From positions 310,001 through 374,000 of the forward strand of contig NZ_FMIQ01000006.1 in NCBI RefSeq assembly GCF_900095695.1: DNA of 64,000 bases, in the 5' to 3' direction. Both the position numbers and the translations under genes were made by a program. The notes beneath the pieces were generated by a model, which searched no databases, was not told where the DNA came from, and saw only the letters and a program-made list of their open reading frames with translations. Position 1 is the stretch's first letter. Every line of letters begins with the position of its first letter. Shown here piece by piece: positions 50,834 to 61,202 of this stretch. The stretch comes from Hafnia alvei. Its GTDB lineage: Bacteria; Pseudomonadota; Gammaproteobacteria; Enterobacterales; Enterobacteriaceae.

Positions 50834-51949
50834 TTGAATTATCAGTTAATTACTACCAGTAGCGAACTTAAGCAGGTTTGCGAGCAGGCAAGCCACCACG
50901 CTTACATTGCGCTAGATACCGAATTTGTTCGTACCCGCACTTATTATCCCCAGTTAGGCCTAATTCAGCTTTTTGATGGTGAAACACTGTCCTTGATCGA
51001 TCCGTTGCCGATTACCGATTGGCAACCCTTTGTTGAACTGTTGAAAAACCCAGACGTCACCAAGCTACTGCATGCCGGTAGCGAAGATCTGGAGGTTTTT
51101 ATCCATGATTTTCAGACGCTGCCAACGCCAATGATCGATACGCAGATTTTAGCTGCATTCACTGGTCGCCCGCTTTCCTGTGGTTTTGCCGCCATGGTGA
51201 ATGAGTATTTGCAGGTTGAATTAGATAAAAGCGAGTCGCGTACTGACTGGCTGGCACGTCCGCTGACTGAACGTCAGTGTGAATATGCTGCCGCTGATGT
51301 TTTCTATTTGCTGCCGCTAGCGCATAAGCTTATTGCGGAAGTGGCTGAGGCCGGCTGGACCGATGCCGCAAACGACGAGTGCTTGGCCCTGTGTCGTCGT
51401 CGTCAGGAAGTGGTGGATCCGGCATTAGCCTATCGTGATATTACCAACGCTTGGCAGCTGCGTACGCGTCAGCTAGCGTGTTTACAGAAACTGGCTGAGT
51501 GGCGTATTAATCAAGCTAGACAGCGTGACATGGCGGTTAATTTCGTGGTGCGTGAAGAGAACCTGTGGCAGGTTGCGCGTTATCTACCGACCTCTCAAGG
51601 CGAATTAGGCGAGCTGGGATTGAGCGGTCCTGAGATCCGTTTCCATGGCAAAACGCTGGTGGCAATGGTGGCTGAGTCTGCCAATATTCCTGAGTCTGAA
51701 TGGCCACAGCCGGTTGAACGATTGGTTGATCACAGTGGCTATAAGCATGCGTTCAAGGAGTTAAAAGCCGTAGTACAAAACGCGGCTGAACGTAGTGGAT
51801 TAACGGCAGAGCTGATTGCTTCGCGTAGACAAATAAACGCACTGCTAAGCTGGCACTGGCAGCTGAAAGACGAACAGCCTGACTTACTTCAGGGGTGGAG
51901 AGCAAATTTGCTTGGCGAGCAGGTAAGGGCCATTTTGGCTACATTGTGA
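50834..51949 (+). CDS. rnd: Ribonuclease D
   Basis: A 371-residue 3'-5' exoribonuclease that trims tRNA and other stable RNA precursors. Exo motifs are IALDTEFVRTRTYYP (DxE, near residues 25-39), LLHAGSEDLEVF and CEYAAADVFYLLPL, followed by an HRDC domain (about 210-290). It begins with TTG at 50834; E. coli rnd also starts with an inefficient UUG that limits its expression. Confidence 0.96.
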   Translation: MNYQLITTSSELKQVCEQASHHAYIALDTEFVRTRTYYPQLGLIQLFDGETLSLIDPLPITDWQPFVELLKNPDVTKLLHAGSEDLEVFIHDFQTLPTPMIDTQILAAFTGRPLSCGFAAMVNEYLQVELDKSESRTDWLARPLTERQCEYAAADVFYLLPLAHKLIAEVAEAGWTDAANDECLALCRRRQEVVDPALAYRDITNAWQLRTRQLACLQKLAEWRINQARQRDMAVNFVVREENLWQVARYLPTSQGELGELGLSGPEIRFHGKTLVAMVAESANIPESEWPQPVERLVDHSGYKHAFKELKAVVQNAAERSGLTAELIASRRQINALLSWHWQLKDEQPDLLQGWRANLLGEQVRAILATL

Positions 51950-51974
51950 TTGTTGCCAAGGATAACAATAAAAA

Positions 51975-52006
51975 TAAAGACAGCGATTGGCTGTCTTTAT
52001 TTTTTC
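51975..52006 (+). terminator. Terminator of rnd
   Basis: AAAGACAGC / GCTGTCTTT followed by a T-rich run. The rest of the gap to minE is AT-rich with no gene. Confidence 0.88.
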
Positions 52007-52214
52007 GAACAGTTCAGAAAATGAATCAATAATATAAAAACAAAGCTTATAGAAAGTAGTCTACGTGAATATTTTTAATAGCCATTGGCGCATTAATTAA
52101 TATTAGGAATAATCTTGATAATAGCTATTCTTGAGATAATTACTTATTAAAAGGTCTGTTTATATATACAGGCGTTCCCTTATATTTCTATAAGAGAACG
52201 TCAGAATGATAAAA

Positions 52215-52484
52215 TCATTTAGCTGCTTCTTCTGCTTCAGGCAAGGTCACATTAAGCTCTAATACCGAAATATCATCGCCTTTTTGTTCAAACTGTACCG
52301 TCAGCATTTCTGGATCTATCTGCACGTATTTGCAGATTACAGCCAAGATATCTCGTTTTAACTGGGGCAAATATTGTGGCTCACTATCACCGCGACGTCG
52401 CTCCGCGACAATAATTTGCAGCCGTTCCTTGGCTATATTGGCTGTCGGCTTTTTGCGCGACAGGAAGAAATCAAGTAATGCCAT
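52215..52484 (-). CDS. minE: Cell division topological factor MinE
   Basis: An 89-residue protein that drives MinCD oscillation so that FtsZ rings form at mid-cell. The N-terminal membrane- and MinD-interacting part is [31 protein letters not shown], and the C-terminal part is the dimerising topological domain. It starts 3 bp after the minD stop. Confidence 0.97.
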   Translation of the reverse strand: MALLDFFLSRKKPTANIAKERLQIIVAERRRGDSEPQYLPQLKRDILAVICKYVQIDPEMLTVQFEQKGDDISVLELNVTLPEAEEAAK

Positions 52485-52487
52485 GTT

Positions 52488-53300
52488 TTATCCCCCGAAC
52501 AGGCGTTTCAGGAAGCCTTTTTTCTCTTCTTCAACAAATCGGAATGCACGTTCTTCGCCCAGTAAGCGATCGACCATGTCTTGGTAAGCCTGACCGGCGT
52601 CTGACTCTTTATCCAGTATAACAGGTTCGCCTTGGTTTGATGCGCGCAGTACGGATGGGCTTTCTGGGATCACGCCAACTAATGGGATGCGCAGGATATC
52701 CAGCACGTCTTCCATGCTCAGCATGTCACCACGGCTCACACGGCCCGGGTTGTAGCGAGTCAGCAGCAGATGCTCTTTGATAGGCTCATCGCCTTTCTCT
52801 GCACGGCGAGATTTTGACGCCAAAATGCCGAGGATACGGTCTGAGTCACGTACAGACGATACTTCTGGGTTGGTGGTAATAATGGCTTCATCAGCGAAAT
52901 ACAGTGCCATTAATGCGCCGGTTTCGATGCCTGCTGGTGAATCACAGACGATGAAGTCAAAGTCCATCTCACCGAGATCGTTTAAGACTTTCTCAACGCC
53001 TTCGTGTGTTAATGCGTCTTTGTCGCGAGTTTGTGAGGCTGGAAGAATGTAGAGATTTTCTGTACGTTTATCTTTGATTAACGCCTGATTGAGAGTGGCA
53101 TCACCCTGAATCACGTTAACAAAATCATACACTACACGACGCTCACAGCCCATGATCAGGTCTAGATTACGCAGACCGATATCAAAGTCGATAACAACGG
53201 TCTTTTTACCTTTTTGGGCCAAACCGGTAGCGATGGCTGCGCTAGATGTGGTTTTACCAACGCCCCCTTTACCGGATGTAACAACAATAATGCGTGCCAT
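52488..53300 (-). CDS. minD: Septum-site ATPase MinD
   Basis: A 270-residue ParA/MinD ATPase. The deviant Walker A KGGVGKTT is at residues 10-17, IVCDSPAGIETGA holds Walker B, and the C-terminal amphipathic helix KKGFLKRLFGG anchors it to the membrane. It recruits MinC and responds to MinE. Confidence 0.98.
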   Translation of the reverse strand: MARIIVVTSGKGGVGKTTSSAAIATGLAQKGKKTVVIDFDIGLRNLDLIMGCERRVVYDFVNVIQGDATLNQALIKDKRTENLYILPASQTRDKDALTHEGVEKVLNDLGEMDFDFIVCDSPAGIETGALMALYFADEAIITTNPEVSSVRDSDRILGILASKSRRAEKGDEPIKEHLLLTRYNPGRVSRGDMLSMEDVLDILRIPLVGVIPESPSVLRASNQGEPVILDKESDAGQAYQDMVDRLLGEERAFRFVEEEKKGFLKRLFGG

Positions 53301-53325
53301 GTATATGGGTTCCTTGTCGAAGGGC

Positions 53326-54009
53326 CTAGAATAGAGGTTGTATAGTTAAGGCACTGTCACTCAAATTGAGTCTGGCAGCTTGCCCATAAAAAGCTTCAGG
53401 GATTTGATCGCTCAACCAGTACTGACCGGCGATAGACACCAGTTCAGCGGCAAGGTGAGCACAAAAAATCTGACTGGATGTATCTCCGCTGGCTCCGGCA
53501 AGGGCGCGGCCGCGCATCATGCCGTAAATATGAATATTGCCATCGGCGATGACCTCGGCACCCGCGCTGACGCTGCCGGTGACAATCAAATCACAGTCTC
53601 GTGCATATATTTGCTGTCCAGACCGAACCGGCGTACTCACAATTCGGGTTTTAACCGGTGCGGGTGGCTCGGGTAACGCGACGGGCGCACTTTTCTTAAT
53701 ACCTTTCCCTTCACTTAGCAAAGGCAAGCCTGCACGCGTTACAGCACGTTTAAGCCCTTCATCGGTGCAACCACTTACGCCAATGACATGCAGCCCAGCT
53801 TCGGTAATGGCCTGTTGTAATTTCTGCCAGCTTGCGCCTTCAGAGACGTTAGCAATATTAATAACAACAGGGGCATTTTTCAAAAAAGCGGGCGCTTGCT
53901 CAACTTTTTCGATTAATGCCTCACGTATTACCTCCGGTTGCGAATTATGCAAATGAACAACCGAAAGGGTAAAACTGCTGCCTTTTAGTTCTATTGGCGA
54001 TTGTGACAT
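53326..54009 (-). CDS. minC: Septum-site inhibitor MinC
   Basis: A 227-residue inhibitor of FtsZ assembly: an N-terminal domain (1 to about 105), a Pro-rich linker ([12 protein letters not shown]), and a C-terminal beta-helix ([34 protein letters not shown]) that binds MinD. It is first in the minCDE operon. Confidence 0.97.
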   Translation of the reverse strand: MSQSPIELKGSSFTLSVVHLHNSQPEVIREALIEKVEQAPAFLKNAPVVINIANVSEGASWQKLQQAITEAGLHVIGVSGCTDEGLKRAVTRAGLPLLSEGKGIKKSAPVALPEPPAPVKTRIVSTPVRSGQQIYARDCDLIVTGSVSAGAEVIADGNIHIYGMMRGRALAGASGDTSSQIFCAHLAAELVSIAGQYWLSDQIPEAFYGQAARLNLSDSALTIQPLF

Positions 54010-54145
54010 CTATCCTGACTCAGTTTCAGCAACTTTAAATCCCCGGAATAACCACACAGGGGGTAATATTCCGATGTACATTAAGCATGTTATAGTCAGT
54101 GCTATATCTAGGCAAGTCGCCGTCTGAATTAATTAGAGTGAAAAA

Positions 54146-54430
54146 ATGATTTGTACCATTTACAGAAGTTCAAAACGCGATCAGACCTATCTTTATGTCG
54201 AAAAAAGAGACGATTTCTCATCGGTGCCTGAAGAACTGATGAAAAGTTTTGGCCAACCACAATTAGCCATGATGATCGATTTAGAGAATAAAAAGAAGCT
54301 GGCGTCTGCTGACATCGAAAAAGTCAAAAGCGCCTTGAAAGAGCAAGGGTATTATTTACAACTGCCTCCGCCGCCTGAAAGTTTGCTAAAGATGCATTTC
54401 GAGCAAACTAAAAAATCTTCTGGTGAATGA
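54146..54430 (+). CDS. ycgL: YcgL domain protein
   Basis: A 94-residue protein of the YcgL family (DUF709): [28 protein letters not shown] then [16 protein letters not shown]. The function is unknown. It is divergent from minC, as in E. coli. A GCGCCGAG / CTCGGCGC hairpin without a T-run follows at 54461-54480. Confidence 0.93.
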   Translation: MICTIYRSSKRDQTYLYVEKRDDFSSVPEELMKSFGQPQLAMMIDLENKKKLASADIEKVKSALKEQGYYLQLPPPPESLLKMHFEQTKKSSGE

Positions 54431-54663
54431 ATAGTGTGATGTTATTCACATAAATATAGAGCGCCGAGCTAACTCGGCGCAAATCCATTGAACTGTTGAT
54501 GATTGCGGCTGTAGTTTCATACCTAGCTTCATATCTAGTTTCATAATAGAAGAAGGGCAGGAGGCTCAGATGCCGTTGGCGGCTCGATTCTCGCTTCAGA
54601 CCAAGTATGCCCTTGAATAACGTGGACATAACATCGCGTTGGGTATAACCACAGGAGAAGTCT

Positions 54664-55320
54664 ATGTATCAACATCGTGATTGGCAGGGTGCCTTACTGG
54701 AGCTTCCTGTCAATAAAGTGGTTTGCGTTGGCAGTAACTACGGCGATCACATCAAAGAAATGGGCGGTATGCAGGCACCAGAGCCGGTCTTATTTTTAAA
54801 ACCGGAAACGGCTCTTTGTGATATTCGTCAGCCTGTCGCTATCCCTAAAGATTTTGGTTCTGTTCATCATGAGATTGAGCTAGCCATTCTGATTGGTACA
54901 CCTCTGAAGCAGGCTAACGAAGATCGTGTTGCGCGCGCTATCGCAGGTTACGGTGTCGCTTTGGATCTTACGCTGCGTGATATTCAGGCTGAATGCAAAA
55001 AAGCAGGACGTCCTTGGGAAAAAGCGAAAGCCTTTGATGGTTCTTGTCCAATTTCTGGATTCATTCCTGAATCTGAGTTTGGTGACCCGCAAAACGCTGA
55101 ACTAAGCTTAAGTATCAACGGCTCTATTCGCCAGCAGGGCAACACGCGTGACATGATTACGCAGATTCTGCCGCTGATTAGCTATATGAGCCGCTACTTT
55201 ACTTTGCGTGCGGGCGACATTATTTTGACCGGAACGCCACAGGGTGTGGGTCCTTTGGTCTCTGGTGATATGCTAACGCTATCCGTCAATGGTAACTCAT
55301 TGAGTACCCGCATTATCTAG
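54664..55320 (+). CDS. ycgM: Fumarylacetoacetate hydrolase family protein YcgM
   Basis: A 218-residue FAH-fold enzyme. Metal-binding acidic residues lie in HHEIELAILIG (near residues 69-79) and LTLRDIQAECKKAGRPWEKAKAFDGSCPISGF. The C-terminal ILTGTPQGVGPL is conserved. Relatives hydrolyse acylpyruvates or decarboxylate oxaloacetate; the substrate here is not shown. The order ycgL-ycgM-ycgN matches E. coli. Confidence 0.92.
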   Translation: MYQHRDWQGALLELPVNKVVCVGSNYGDHIKEMGGMQAPEPVLFLKPETALCDIRQPVAIPKDFGSVHHEIELAILIGTPLKQANEDRVARAIAGYGVALDLTLRDIQAECKKAGRPWEKAKAFDGSCPISGFIPESEFGDPQNAELSLSINGSIRQQGNTRDMITQILPLISYMSRYFTLRAGDIILTGTPQGVGPLVSGDMLTLSVNGNSLSTRII

Positions 55321-55426
55321 CCAGCAGCGTCCTTACTAAGCCCAGTTTTAGTAAGGACAAAACTTGCATCTCACCGTTAAAGCGTCTATATAGTGCAGCC
55401 CAACTGTAATTATCGGACACACAAGC

Positions 55427-55888
55427 ATGACAACTCTCCCTTTCTGGCAAGAAAAAACATTAGCTGAAATGAGCAATGACGAATGGGAATCACTTTGTGA
55501 TGGTTGTGGGCAGTGCTGCTTACATAAGCTTCAAGACGAAGATACCGACGAAATTTACTTCACTAACGTTGCATGCAACTTGCTCAATATCAAAACGTGC
55601 CAGTGTCGTCACTATGAGCGCCGCTTTGAGTATGAAGAAGACTGTATCAAGCTAACCCGCGAAAATCTGGAAACCTTCGAATGGCTTCCTCCTACCTGCG
55701 CCTATCGTATGGTGCATGAAGGAAAAGACTTGCCAGAGTGGCATCCCCTCAAAGTAGGCTCTAAAAAAGCGATGCACGCTGAGCGGATCTCGGTGCGCTA
55801 CATTGCCGTGCGTGAAAGCGAAGTCAATGACTGGGAGGATCACATCATGAACAAACCCTTCTGGGCGACTAATGGGTCTGATTCGTAA
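55427..55888 (+). CDS. ycgN: YcgN family cysteine-rich protein (UPF0260)
   Basis: A 153-residue cytoplasmic protein with a [12 protein letters not shown] cluster near residues 25-36 and further cysteines ([32 protein letters not shown]). This suggests an iron-sulfur or zinc centre, as in the YkgJ/YcgN family. The function is unknown. Confidence 0.92.
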   Translation: MTTLPFWQEKTLAEMSNDEWESLCDGCGQCCLHKLQDEDTDEIYFTNVACNLLNIKTCQCRHYERRFEYEEDCIKLTRENLETFEWLPPTCAYRMVHEGKDLPEWHPLKVGSKKAMHAERISVRYIAVRESEVNDWEDHIMNKPFWATNGSDS

Positions 55889-55979
55889 AGACTAAAAGCT
55901 CATTTTAGCCGCTGTTCTGGACTGTCTAATTATCCATTTTTAGCCAGTCCTAAATGGTTTACTGCGGCTTCTGATCAGG

Positions 55980-56612
55980 TTAACTCATGTCGTTCGGAGT
56001 AAACGTTGAGGTTTTTCGGGTGATATAAACCCCATTTGCAGGAATGTCTTTATTTACGAAAGACATCGCGCCAATTTTAACGTTATCACCAATGGTTATT
56101 GGGCCAATCAGGCAACAGTTAGCGCCAATGTCGACGTCGTTTCCAATCTGAATGATCGAATCTGGCGGCATATCTTGCACTGCGCCGATAGTTGTATTTT
56201 GGCGAATAATAAAATTGGATCCGATTCGAGCATGCTTGGATATAACAACGCCTGCGTGATGTGGCATGTGTAAGCCAGGTCCAATGACTGCACCCAATTC
56301 AACATCTGCTGCATAGCGCGTCTTTAACTTGTCGCATATTCTTGATGCAATTTTTTGATGGTGCTTTGAGCCGTGTTTGTCCATTTCGCTGGCGAGGCGC
56401 CACCAAAAGAGAAAATTACGTCTGCGGTTGGATTTATTAGTTAGCAATCTTCGCCATGAAAATTTGTCCTTTCGGACAATCTCGATTCGCCAAAACTCTC
56501 GAAGATCTTTAGCATCCTTAGACAGTGCAAATATCAAGCAAGTGAGTAATTTAATGTGTCGCATCCTGTGATGATTTGCCGTATGTTCGGCTGATCTAGA
56601 TTTGACGACCAT
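55980..56612 (-). CDS. Serine acetyltransferase-like left-handed beta-helix protein
   Basis: A 210-residue protein whose C-terminal half is a hexapeptide-repeat acetyltransferase of the CysE/SAT type. GPGLHMPHHAGVVISKHARIGSNFIIRQNTTIGA (about 118-151) contains the catalytic His region, followed by IGNDVDIGANCCLIGPITIGDNVKIGAMSFV. The N-terminal part is basic and differs from CysE. Such proteins often acetylate serine or sugars for polysaccharides, but no such cluster is here. The start is uncertain: neither the ATG at 56612 nor the one 16 codons in has a good ribosome-binding site. Confidence 0.75.
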   Translation of the reverse strand: MVVKSRSAEHTANHHRMRHIKLLTCLIFALSKDAKDLREFWRIEIVRKDKFSWRRLLTNKSNRRRNFLFWWRLASEMDKHGSKHHQKIASRICDKLKTRYAADVELGAVIGPGLHMPHHAGVVISKHARIGSNFIIRQNTTIGAVQDMPPDSIIQIGNDVDIGANCCLIGPITIGDNVKIGAMSFVNKDIPANGVYITRKTSTFTPNDMS

Positions 56613-57220
56613 TATACATTCATTGAAATTATGAATGCGAGCATGAAGCGAATCTAATCGTGTAGGGAAACGGTGTTAGCTTAGGGGGGCTTGTATATAC
56701 TGAATGCTCGTTAGCAACTGTGATTCATTTTTCTCTCACTTTCCTACAGATCTAGTCCATGCATGTGTTACTTATCAGACGAGTGATGGGTGACTAGAAT
56801 AAACCTGTATTAAGAAATATAAGTTATTTATAAGCAGGTTAATTATTTCATTTCTTCATTCATTTCTCAATTTACGTATTTTATTTTGAGTAAAAAATAC
56901 CCAGGGGTTTAATTAACCTAAATTTAATATAAAAAAATCAGTTCATATAAATATATTTTTTTAAAATAAATGTTGGAATTTTCAATGCTATGTGTTGAAT
57001 TCATGTAAATGCAATAAAAAAGTAATATCTTTCTAATTGCCGTGTGAAGCGGTTTAGAACACTATTTTATAATTTATGAAAACATTTAAATTAAGACGTA
57101 ATAAGTTATCAGTTTTTTATGGGTTATTTTTCGAGTATTTATTTTTAATGTATGACATTTACAATAAAATAATAACTCAGTATTATCGCCGCACTTTTTC
57201 CTTTGGGGTTATATAATTAA
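56613..57220. other. Strongly AT-rich intergenic region
   Basis: About 600 bp, visibly AT-rich from 56,810 on (long A/T runs), with no supportable gene or RNA. It probably holds the promoter for the lipoprotein gene at 57221, and it looks like H-NS-type accessory DNA. Confidence 0.6.
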
Positions 57221-57736
57221 ATGAATAAAAAATATGCTTTATTAATTTCTTCTTTGGTTTCTGTAGTAGCGTTAACCGGTTGCCAATCAAATGCTGATAG
57301 CTATGCAGCCGATGTTTATGAAACCAGTAATTTGAATGGCAAGCAGGAGACGAAAACTGTTAACTTGATTTCAATCCTACCTGCGAAAATCTCCGTAGAT
57401 AATACTGAAAATAAAAAAGCAGCCCAGACTTTTGGCGCCATTCTTGGTGCGGTAGCAGGCGGCGTAGCTGGCCATAATGTAGGTACTGGGTCAGCATTAG
57501 GCACCGGTGCTGGAGCTGTTGGCGGCGGCGCTGTAGGCGCAGCCGCTGGCTCCTTAGTGAAAGATAAAGTATTGGTTGAAGGTGTATCTTTGACTTACAA
57601 AGAAGGCACTAAAATCTATACGTCTACTCAGGTGGGTAAGGCTTGCCAATTCACCACTGGGCTGGCTGTAGTTATTTCTACAAAAGAAAATGAAACCCGT
57701 ATTCAGCCAAATACAACTTGCCCTGTTAAGAAATAA
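57221..57736 (+). CDS. Glycine-zipper lipoprotein (SlyB/17-kDa antigen-like)
   Basis: A 171-residue lipoprotein: the signal peptide ends VALTGC with lipidated Cys21. Gln-Ser at +2/+3 predicts outer-membrane sorting. Residues 72-113 form a glycine zipper (GAILGAVAGGVAGHNVGTG and onward, with Gly/Ala at four-residue spacing), typical of SlyB/Rickettsia 17-kDa proteins, which can form membrane-embedded helical hairpins. The C-terminal part is a small domain with two Cys. It is followed 12 bp later by a periplasmic coiled-coil protein, so the two look like a module. Confidence 0.8.
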   Translation: MNKKYALLISSLVSVVALTGCQSNADSYAADVYETSNLNGKQETKTVNLISILPAKISVDNTENKKAAQTFGAILGAVAGGVAGHNVGTGSALGTGAGAVGGGAVGAAAGSLVKDKVLVEGVSLTYKEGTKIYTSTQVGKACQFTTGLAVVISTKENETRIQPNTTCPVKK

Positions 57737-57748
57737 GGACTTATCTCG

Positions 57749-58294
57749 ATGCGTAAGGTATTATTTTATATTCTAACGTCATTGCTGATTTCTCCTGCAT
57801 TCGTTCACGCGTCTTCCCTACAGGACCAACTTTCTGCGGTTGCACAAGCTGAAAATCAAGGTAAAGCGCAAGAAAGTCGAGAGGCTGATTTAAGGCAGGC
57901 TCAATATGAGCGTGAATTAAGAAATGAGCAATCTCGACGAGCTAAAGCAAATGCTTTAGCTGAAAAGAAGCGACAGGAAAAAGCAGCTATTAATGCAGCA
58001 GAAAGAAAACAGCGCTTGGTTGTAGCGAATGCCGATAAAAAGAGAGAGCAGTCGTACGAAGATGAATTGAGACAGTTAGAAATCCAATCCAGAAAATTAG
58101 AATTGGAACGACAGGCTGCTCGTGCTAAGAGAGAAAATGATTTTATCGATCAGGACTTAAAATCTCAGGCAGCGAAAACTGATGTTATTCAGTCTGAAGC
58201 GGATGTGAACCGCAACCTTTCTGTTGGCGGTAAAGAGTTGATGCAAAGTGAAGGGAAGTCTCGTGAGAAAAAAGCCAGCAGCTGGTTTAATTAA
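57749..58294 (+). CDS. Periplasmic coiled-coil protein (DUF5384-like)
   Basis: A 181-residue protein with a signal peptide (cleavage after VHA, residue 21). A highly charged, nearly uninterrupted helix follows (about residues 40-150: repeated RQAQYERELRNEQSRR, AERKQRL, EDELRQLEIQSRKLELERQ), as in the DUF5384 family. It ends in a basic tail, KKASSWFN. There is no known function. Its tight linkage to the glycine-zipper lipoprotein suggests a joint envelope role. Confidence 0.78.
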   Translation: MRKVLFYILTSLLISPAFVHASSLQDQLSAVAQAENQGKAQESREADLRQAQYERELRNEQSRRAKANALAEKKRQEKAAINAAERKQRLVVANADKKREQSYEDELRQLEIQSRKLELERQAARAKRENDFIDQDLKSQAAKTDVIQSEADVNRNLSVGGKELMQSEGKSREKKASSWFN

Positions 58295-58337
58295 TAGTAG
58301 AATTTAAATATTATTATCTGTGCGAGATCTCTAAAAG

Positions 58338-58396
58338 ATAAAGAGCCTAGTAGATATCTTCGAATTTTATTCGTTGATAATCTACAGGCTCTTTTA
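58338..58396. terminator. Long bidirectional terminator hairpin
   Basis: AAGAGCCT-a-GTAGAT (58341-58355) pairs with ATCTAC-a-GGCTCTT (58380-58393), flanked by A- and T-rich bases. It lies between the coiled-coil gene and the small minus-strand gene. Confidence 0.85.
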
Positions 58397-58422
58397 CGTT
58401 AAATTTTGCTTCAATGGCTAAC

Positions 58423-58614
58423 TTACAGATGCTGTAGTCGTTCAACCGAGAGTATGTGCAGATCTTTCGCGCTGGCGCTTAGGTATTGCGCCACGTCAAT
58501 CAGCGCGGCCTCTAGAACCTCTCCATCTTCTTTATTCAATGTGGCTTGCCCGTTCATGATGAAATCATGAACTTCGTTGTTCGATCTGTAGACAACTTTG
58601 AATTGGTGCATCAT
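58423..58614 (-). CDS. Small uncharacterised protein
   Basis: A 63-residue product (MMHQFKVVYRSNNEVHDFIM at the N-terminus) with alternating charged and hydrophobic residues and no signal peptide or Cys. It has a plausible AGCTAACC-type weak ribosome-binding site and is bounded by terminators on both sides. I do not recognise it. The balanced amino-acid composition makes it more likely real than chance. Confidence 0.6.
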   Translation of the reverse strand: MMHQFKVVYRSNNEVHDFIMNGQATLNKEDGEVLEAALIDVAQYLSASAKDLHILSVERLQHL

Positions 58615-58751
58615 AGGTTAGCTCTCTGAATGTTGGATGTCATCATTCAAGACTAGAGGGCTGAGGCGAGGGATTCAAGGATGCGAGGATAAATAGGCTA
58701 GCAACTGTGACAATCCACCCGATTTACGCCAGTTTGATACCGGTGAGGTGT

Positions 58752-58777
58752 AAAAAAAGCACCTATTAAGGTGCTTT
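58752..58777 (-). terminator. Terminator of dsbB
   Basis: On the minus strand AAGCACCTTA / TAGGTGCTT followed by seven T, 19 bp past the dsbB stop. Confidence 0.88.
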
Positions 58778-58795
58778 CGTATACTAAAGAGGTCG

Positions 58796-59326
58796 TTAGC
58801 GGCCAAACAAATCGCGGCGTTTCGGTTTCACAAACTGCGCAATGAACACCAATGCTGCAACCAGCAAAAACGCAGCAAAGATACCGACTAACCACTGCGG
58901 CATCTCTAACGTCAGAAACTCCCACTGACGGACTGAACAGTCGCCTGATGCCGAGAAAATGCCCGGAGCCCATTTGTCTAACGGCAACCACGAAGGGAAG
59001 GAGACAAAGAAATCACAGGTGACAAACGGTGACGGATGCAGCTGAATCATGGTGTGTTTCCATGCCAGCATCAAGCCCTCATAGGCGCTATAAATCCATA
59101 TCAGGATAGCAACCCAACGTAGCGGTGTTTTGGGCGCAATGGCACCAACAATGCCTGCACCCATAATGCCAAACAATGCGCAGCGCTCATAAATGCATAA
59201 TACGCAAGGCTTTAATAGCATGACATGCTGGAAATACAGCGCGACCAACTCAAATATTAATGCGGTAATGGCTAAAAGTACCCAAGCTCCGCGTCCACGA
59301 GAACAACCATTCAAAAATTGCAACAT
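58796..59326 (-). CDS. dsbB: Disulfide bond oxidoreductase DsbB
   Basis: A 176-residue inner-membrane protein with four helices that re-oxidises DsbA and passes electrons to quinones. The Cys41-Cys44 pair ([11 protein letters not shown], with quinone-contacting Arg48) and the Cys104-Cys130 pair are both present at the E. coli positions. The start MLQFLNGCS at 59326 is chosen by homology; a seven-residue upstream extension is unlikely. Confidence 0.97.
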   Translation of the reverse strand: MLQFLNGCSRGRGAWVLLAITALIFELVALYFQHVMLLKPCVLCIYERCALFGIMGAGIVGAIAPKTPLRWVAILIWIYSAYEGLMLAWKHTMIQLHPSPFVTCDFFVSFPSWLPLDKWAPGIFSASGDCSVRQWEFLTLEMPQWLVGIFAAFLLVAALVFIAQFVKPKRRDLFGR

Positions 59327-59436
59327 ATCAGATCCATTCCATGCCACAGCTAGATGTGCGCAGTGTAAACGATATTGTCTTACCTGCCAGCTATTTGATT
59401 GAAAAACTAGTCATTGTTTAAGTATTAATGATGTTG

Positions 59437-61014
59437 CTAATTAATGCTCGACAATACCTCATTGACCGGCGGTACAGACAGCCAATGCCACTGGTAAAAC
59501 AGCTGAGTCACCGGTTCTAATGTGAACTGGACGCAGGCCAACCCAACAAGTGTCATTACAACGGTATAAGGCAGAGCCATCCACACCATCCGCCCATATG
59601 ATAAACGAATAAGCGGGGAGAGCGCTGACGTTAATAAAAACAAGAACGCGGCTTGACCGTTTGGCGTTGCAACCGATGGCAAATTCGTACCGGTGTTGAT
59701 CGCAACGGCCAGCATCTCAAACTGTTTAAGCGAAATCGCGCCAGACTCCAATGCCGCTTTAGCCTCATGAATATACACTGTACCCACGAACACGTTGTCT
59801 GAAATAGACGAAAGTAGACCATTAAACAGATAAAAAAGTGTTAATTGATGTTCTGGTGATGCCTGAAGCACAAAATGAATGACCGGTGAGAATAGCTGCT
59901 GGTCGATGATAACGGCGACAACAGCAAAAAATACGGTTAACAAGGCGGTAAATGGCAGTGATTCCTGAAAAGCCTTGCCGATAGCGTGCTCATCGGTGAC
60001 ACCACAAAATGCTGTTGCTAATACGATAACACTTAAACCAATCAAACCTACCTCAGCAAGATGGAACGCTAAGGCCGCAATGAGCCAAATACCAATCAGT
60101 GCTTGAATAAATAGTTTTTGACGTTCCTGACGCGTGCGCTTACGCGTAGCGTTTTGATCGTATTCACGGAGTACCTGACGAACGCGCTTTGGCAACCGGG
60201 TGCCGTAGCCAAATACGTGGAAACGCTCAACCAAATAGCAGGTCAATATCCCACAAATGAACACGGGGACGGTGACAGGCGCCATACGTAATAGGAAGGA
60301 AACAAAATCCCAGTCAGCGCTTTTAGCAATAATTAGGTTTTGTGGTTCACCGACCATGGTCATTACGCCACCGAGCGCGGTGCCCACGCCTGCGTGCATC
60401 ATGAGGCTACGCAAAAAAGATCTGAACTGATTTAAGATCGAGCGACGGCCTGCGTTTTGTAGATGGCTATCATCATTTAGTGCCAAAGATTCATCTATGC
60501 CTGAAGCGACTTTATGATAGATACCATAGAATCCGACGGCGACGCTGATGACAACCGCGATGACCGTCAGCGCATCGAGAAACGCAGATAGAAAGGCTGA
60601 TGCAATACAAAAAGCCAATGAGAGTGCGATTTTTGAACGAATGTTAAGCAGCAGCTTAGTAAATACAAACAGCAGTAGCTGTTTCATGAAATAGATACCC
60701 GCCACCATGAAAATAAGCAGCAGTACGACTTCTATATTAGCGGCTACCTCGTGCTTAACCTTTTCCGCCGTAGTCATCCCGATGAGAATGGCTTCAAAAG
60801 CGAGTAGGCCACCAGGGAGCAGGGGATAGCATTTTAGCGCCATAGCGAGAGTGAAAATGAACTCGGCAACCAGCAGCCACCCAGCCGTAAACGGGCTGAC
60901 AAAAAAGAATACCAGTGGATTCACTAGCAGAAAGAGCAGAATGGTTATTTTGTACCAGTCTGGCGCGTTACCGAGAAAATTTTTGCTGAAAGCCTGAGAA
61001 AATGTGGTGTTCAT
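59437..61014 (-). CDS. nhaB: Na+/H+ antiporter NhaB
   Basis: A 525-residue sodium/proton antiporter with about 12 membrane segments, slightly longer than E. coli NhaB (513). Family blocks are [21 protein letters not shown] near the N-terminus, [52 protein letters not shown] and [12 protein letters not shown]. It supports pH and sodium homeostasis. It is adjacent to dsbB and near fadR, as in E. coli. Confidence 0.96.
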   Translation of the reverse strand: MNTTFSQAFSKNFLGNAPDWYKITILLFLLVNPLVFFFVSPFTAGWLLVAEFIFTLAMALKCYPLLPGGLLAFEAILIGMTTAEKVKHEVAANIEVVLLLIFMVAGIYFMKQLLLFVFTKLLLNIRSKIALSLAFCIASAFLSAFLDALTVIAVVISVAVGFYGIYHKVASGIDESLALNDDSHLQNAGRRSILNQFRSFLRSLMMHAGVGTALGGVMTMVGEPQNLIIAKSADWDFVSFLLRMAPVTVPVFICGILTCYLVERFHVFGYGTRLPKRVRQVLREYDQNATRKRTRQERQKLFIQALIGIWLIAALAFHLAEVGLIGLSVIVLATAFCGVTDEHAIGKAFQESLPFTALLTVFFAVVAVIIDQQLFSPVIHFVLQASPEHQLTLFYLFNGLLSSISDNVFVGTVYIHEAKAALESGAISLKQFEMLAVAINTGTNLPSVATPNGQAAFLFLLTSALSPLIRLSYGRMVWMALPYTVVMTLVGLACVQFTLEPVTQLFYQWHWLSVPPVNEVLSSIN

Positions 61015-61202
61015 AACAACTCTGCACCCAAAATTTGAACAAACAGATAGAATATTTTAATGCGAAGCTCTGACTATACTCTTTTTGTTCTATGACGTAA
61101 AAGTTGACGGGAATAAAATAATTCCTTAAAAATCATTTCATTATTATGGTTTTTTATCTGGATAATTTATGTCTGTACAGAATATGAACATGAATGCGAC
61201 GT

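Noticed and set aside
54461-54480. Perfect 8-bp hairpin GCGCCGAG / CTCGGCGC after ycgL.
   Set aside because: No T-run follows on the plus strand, so it was not called an intrinsic terminator.
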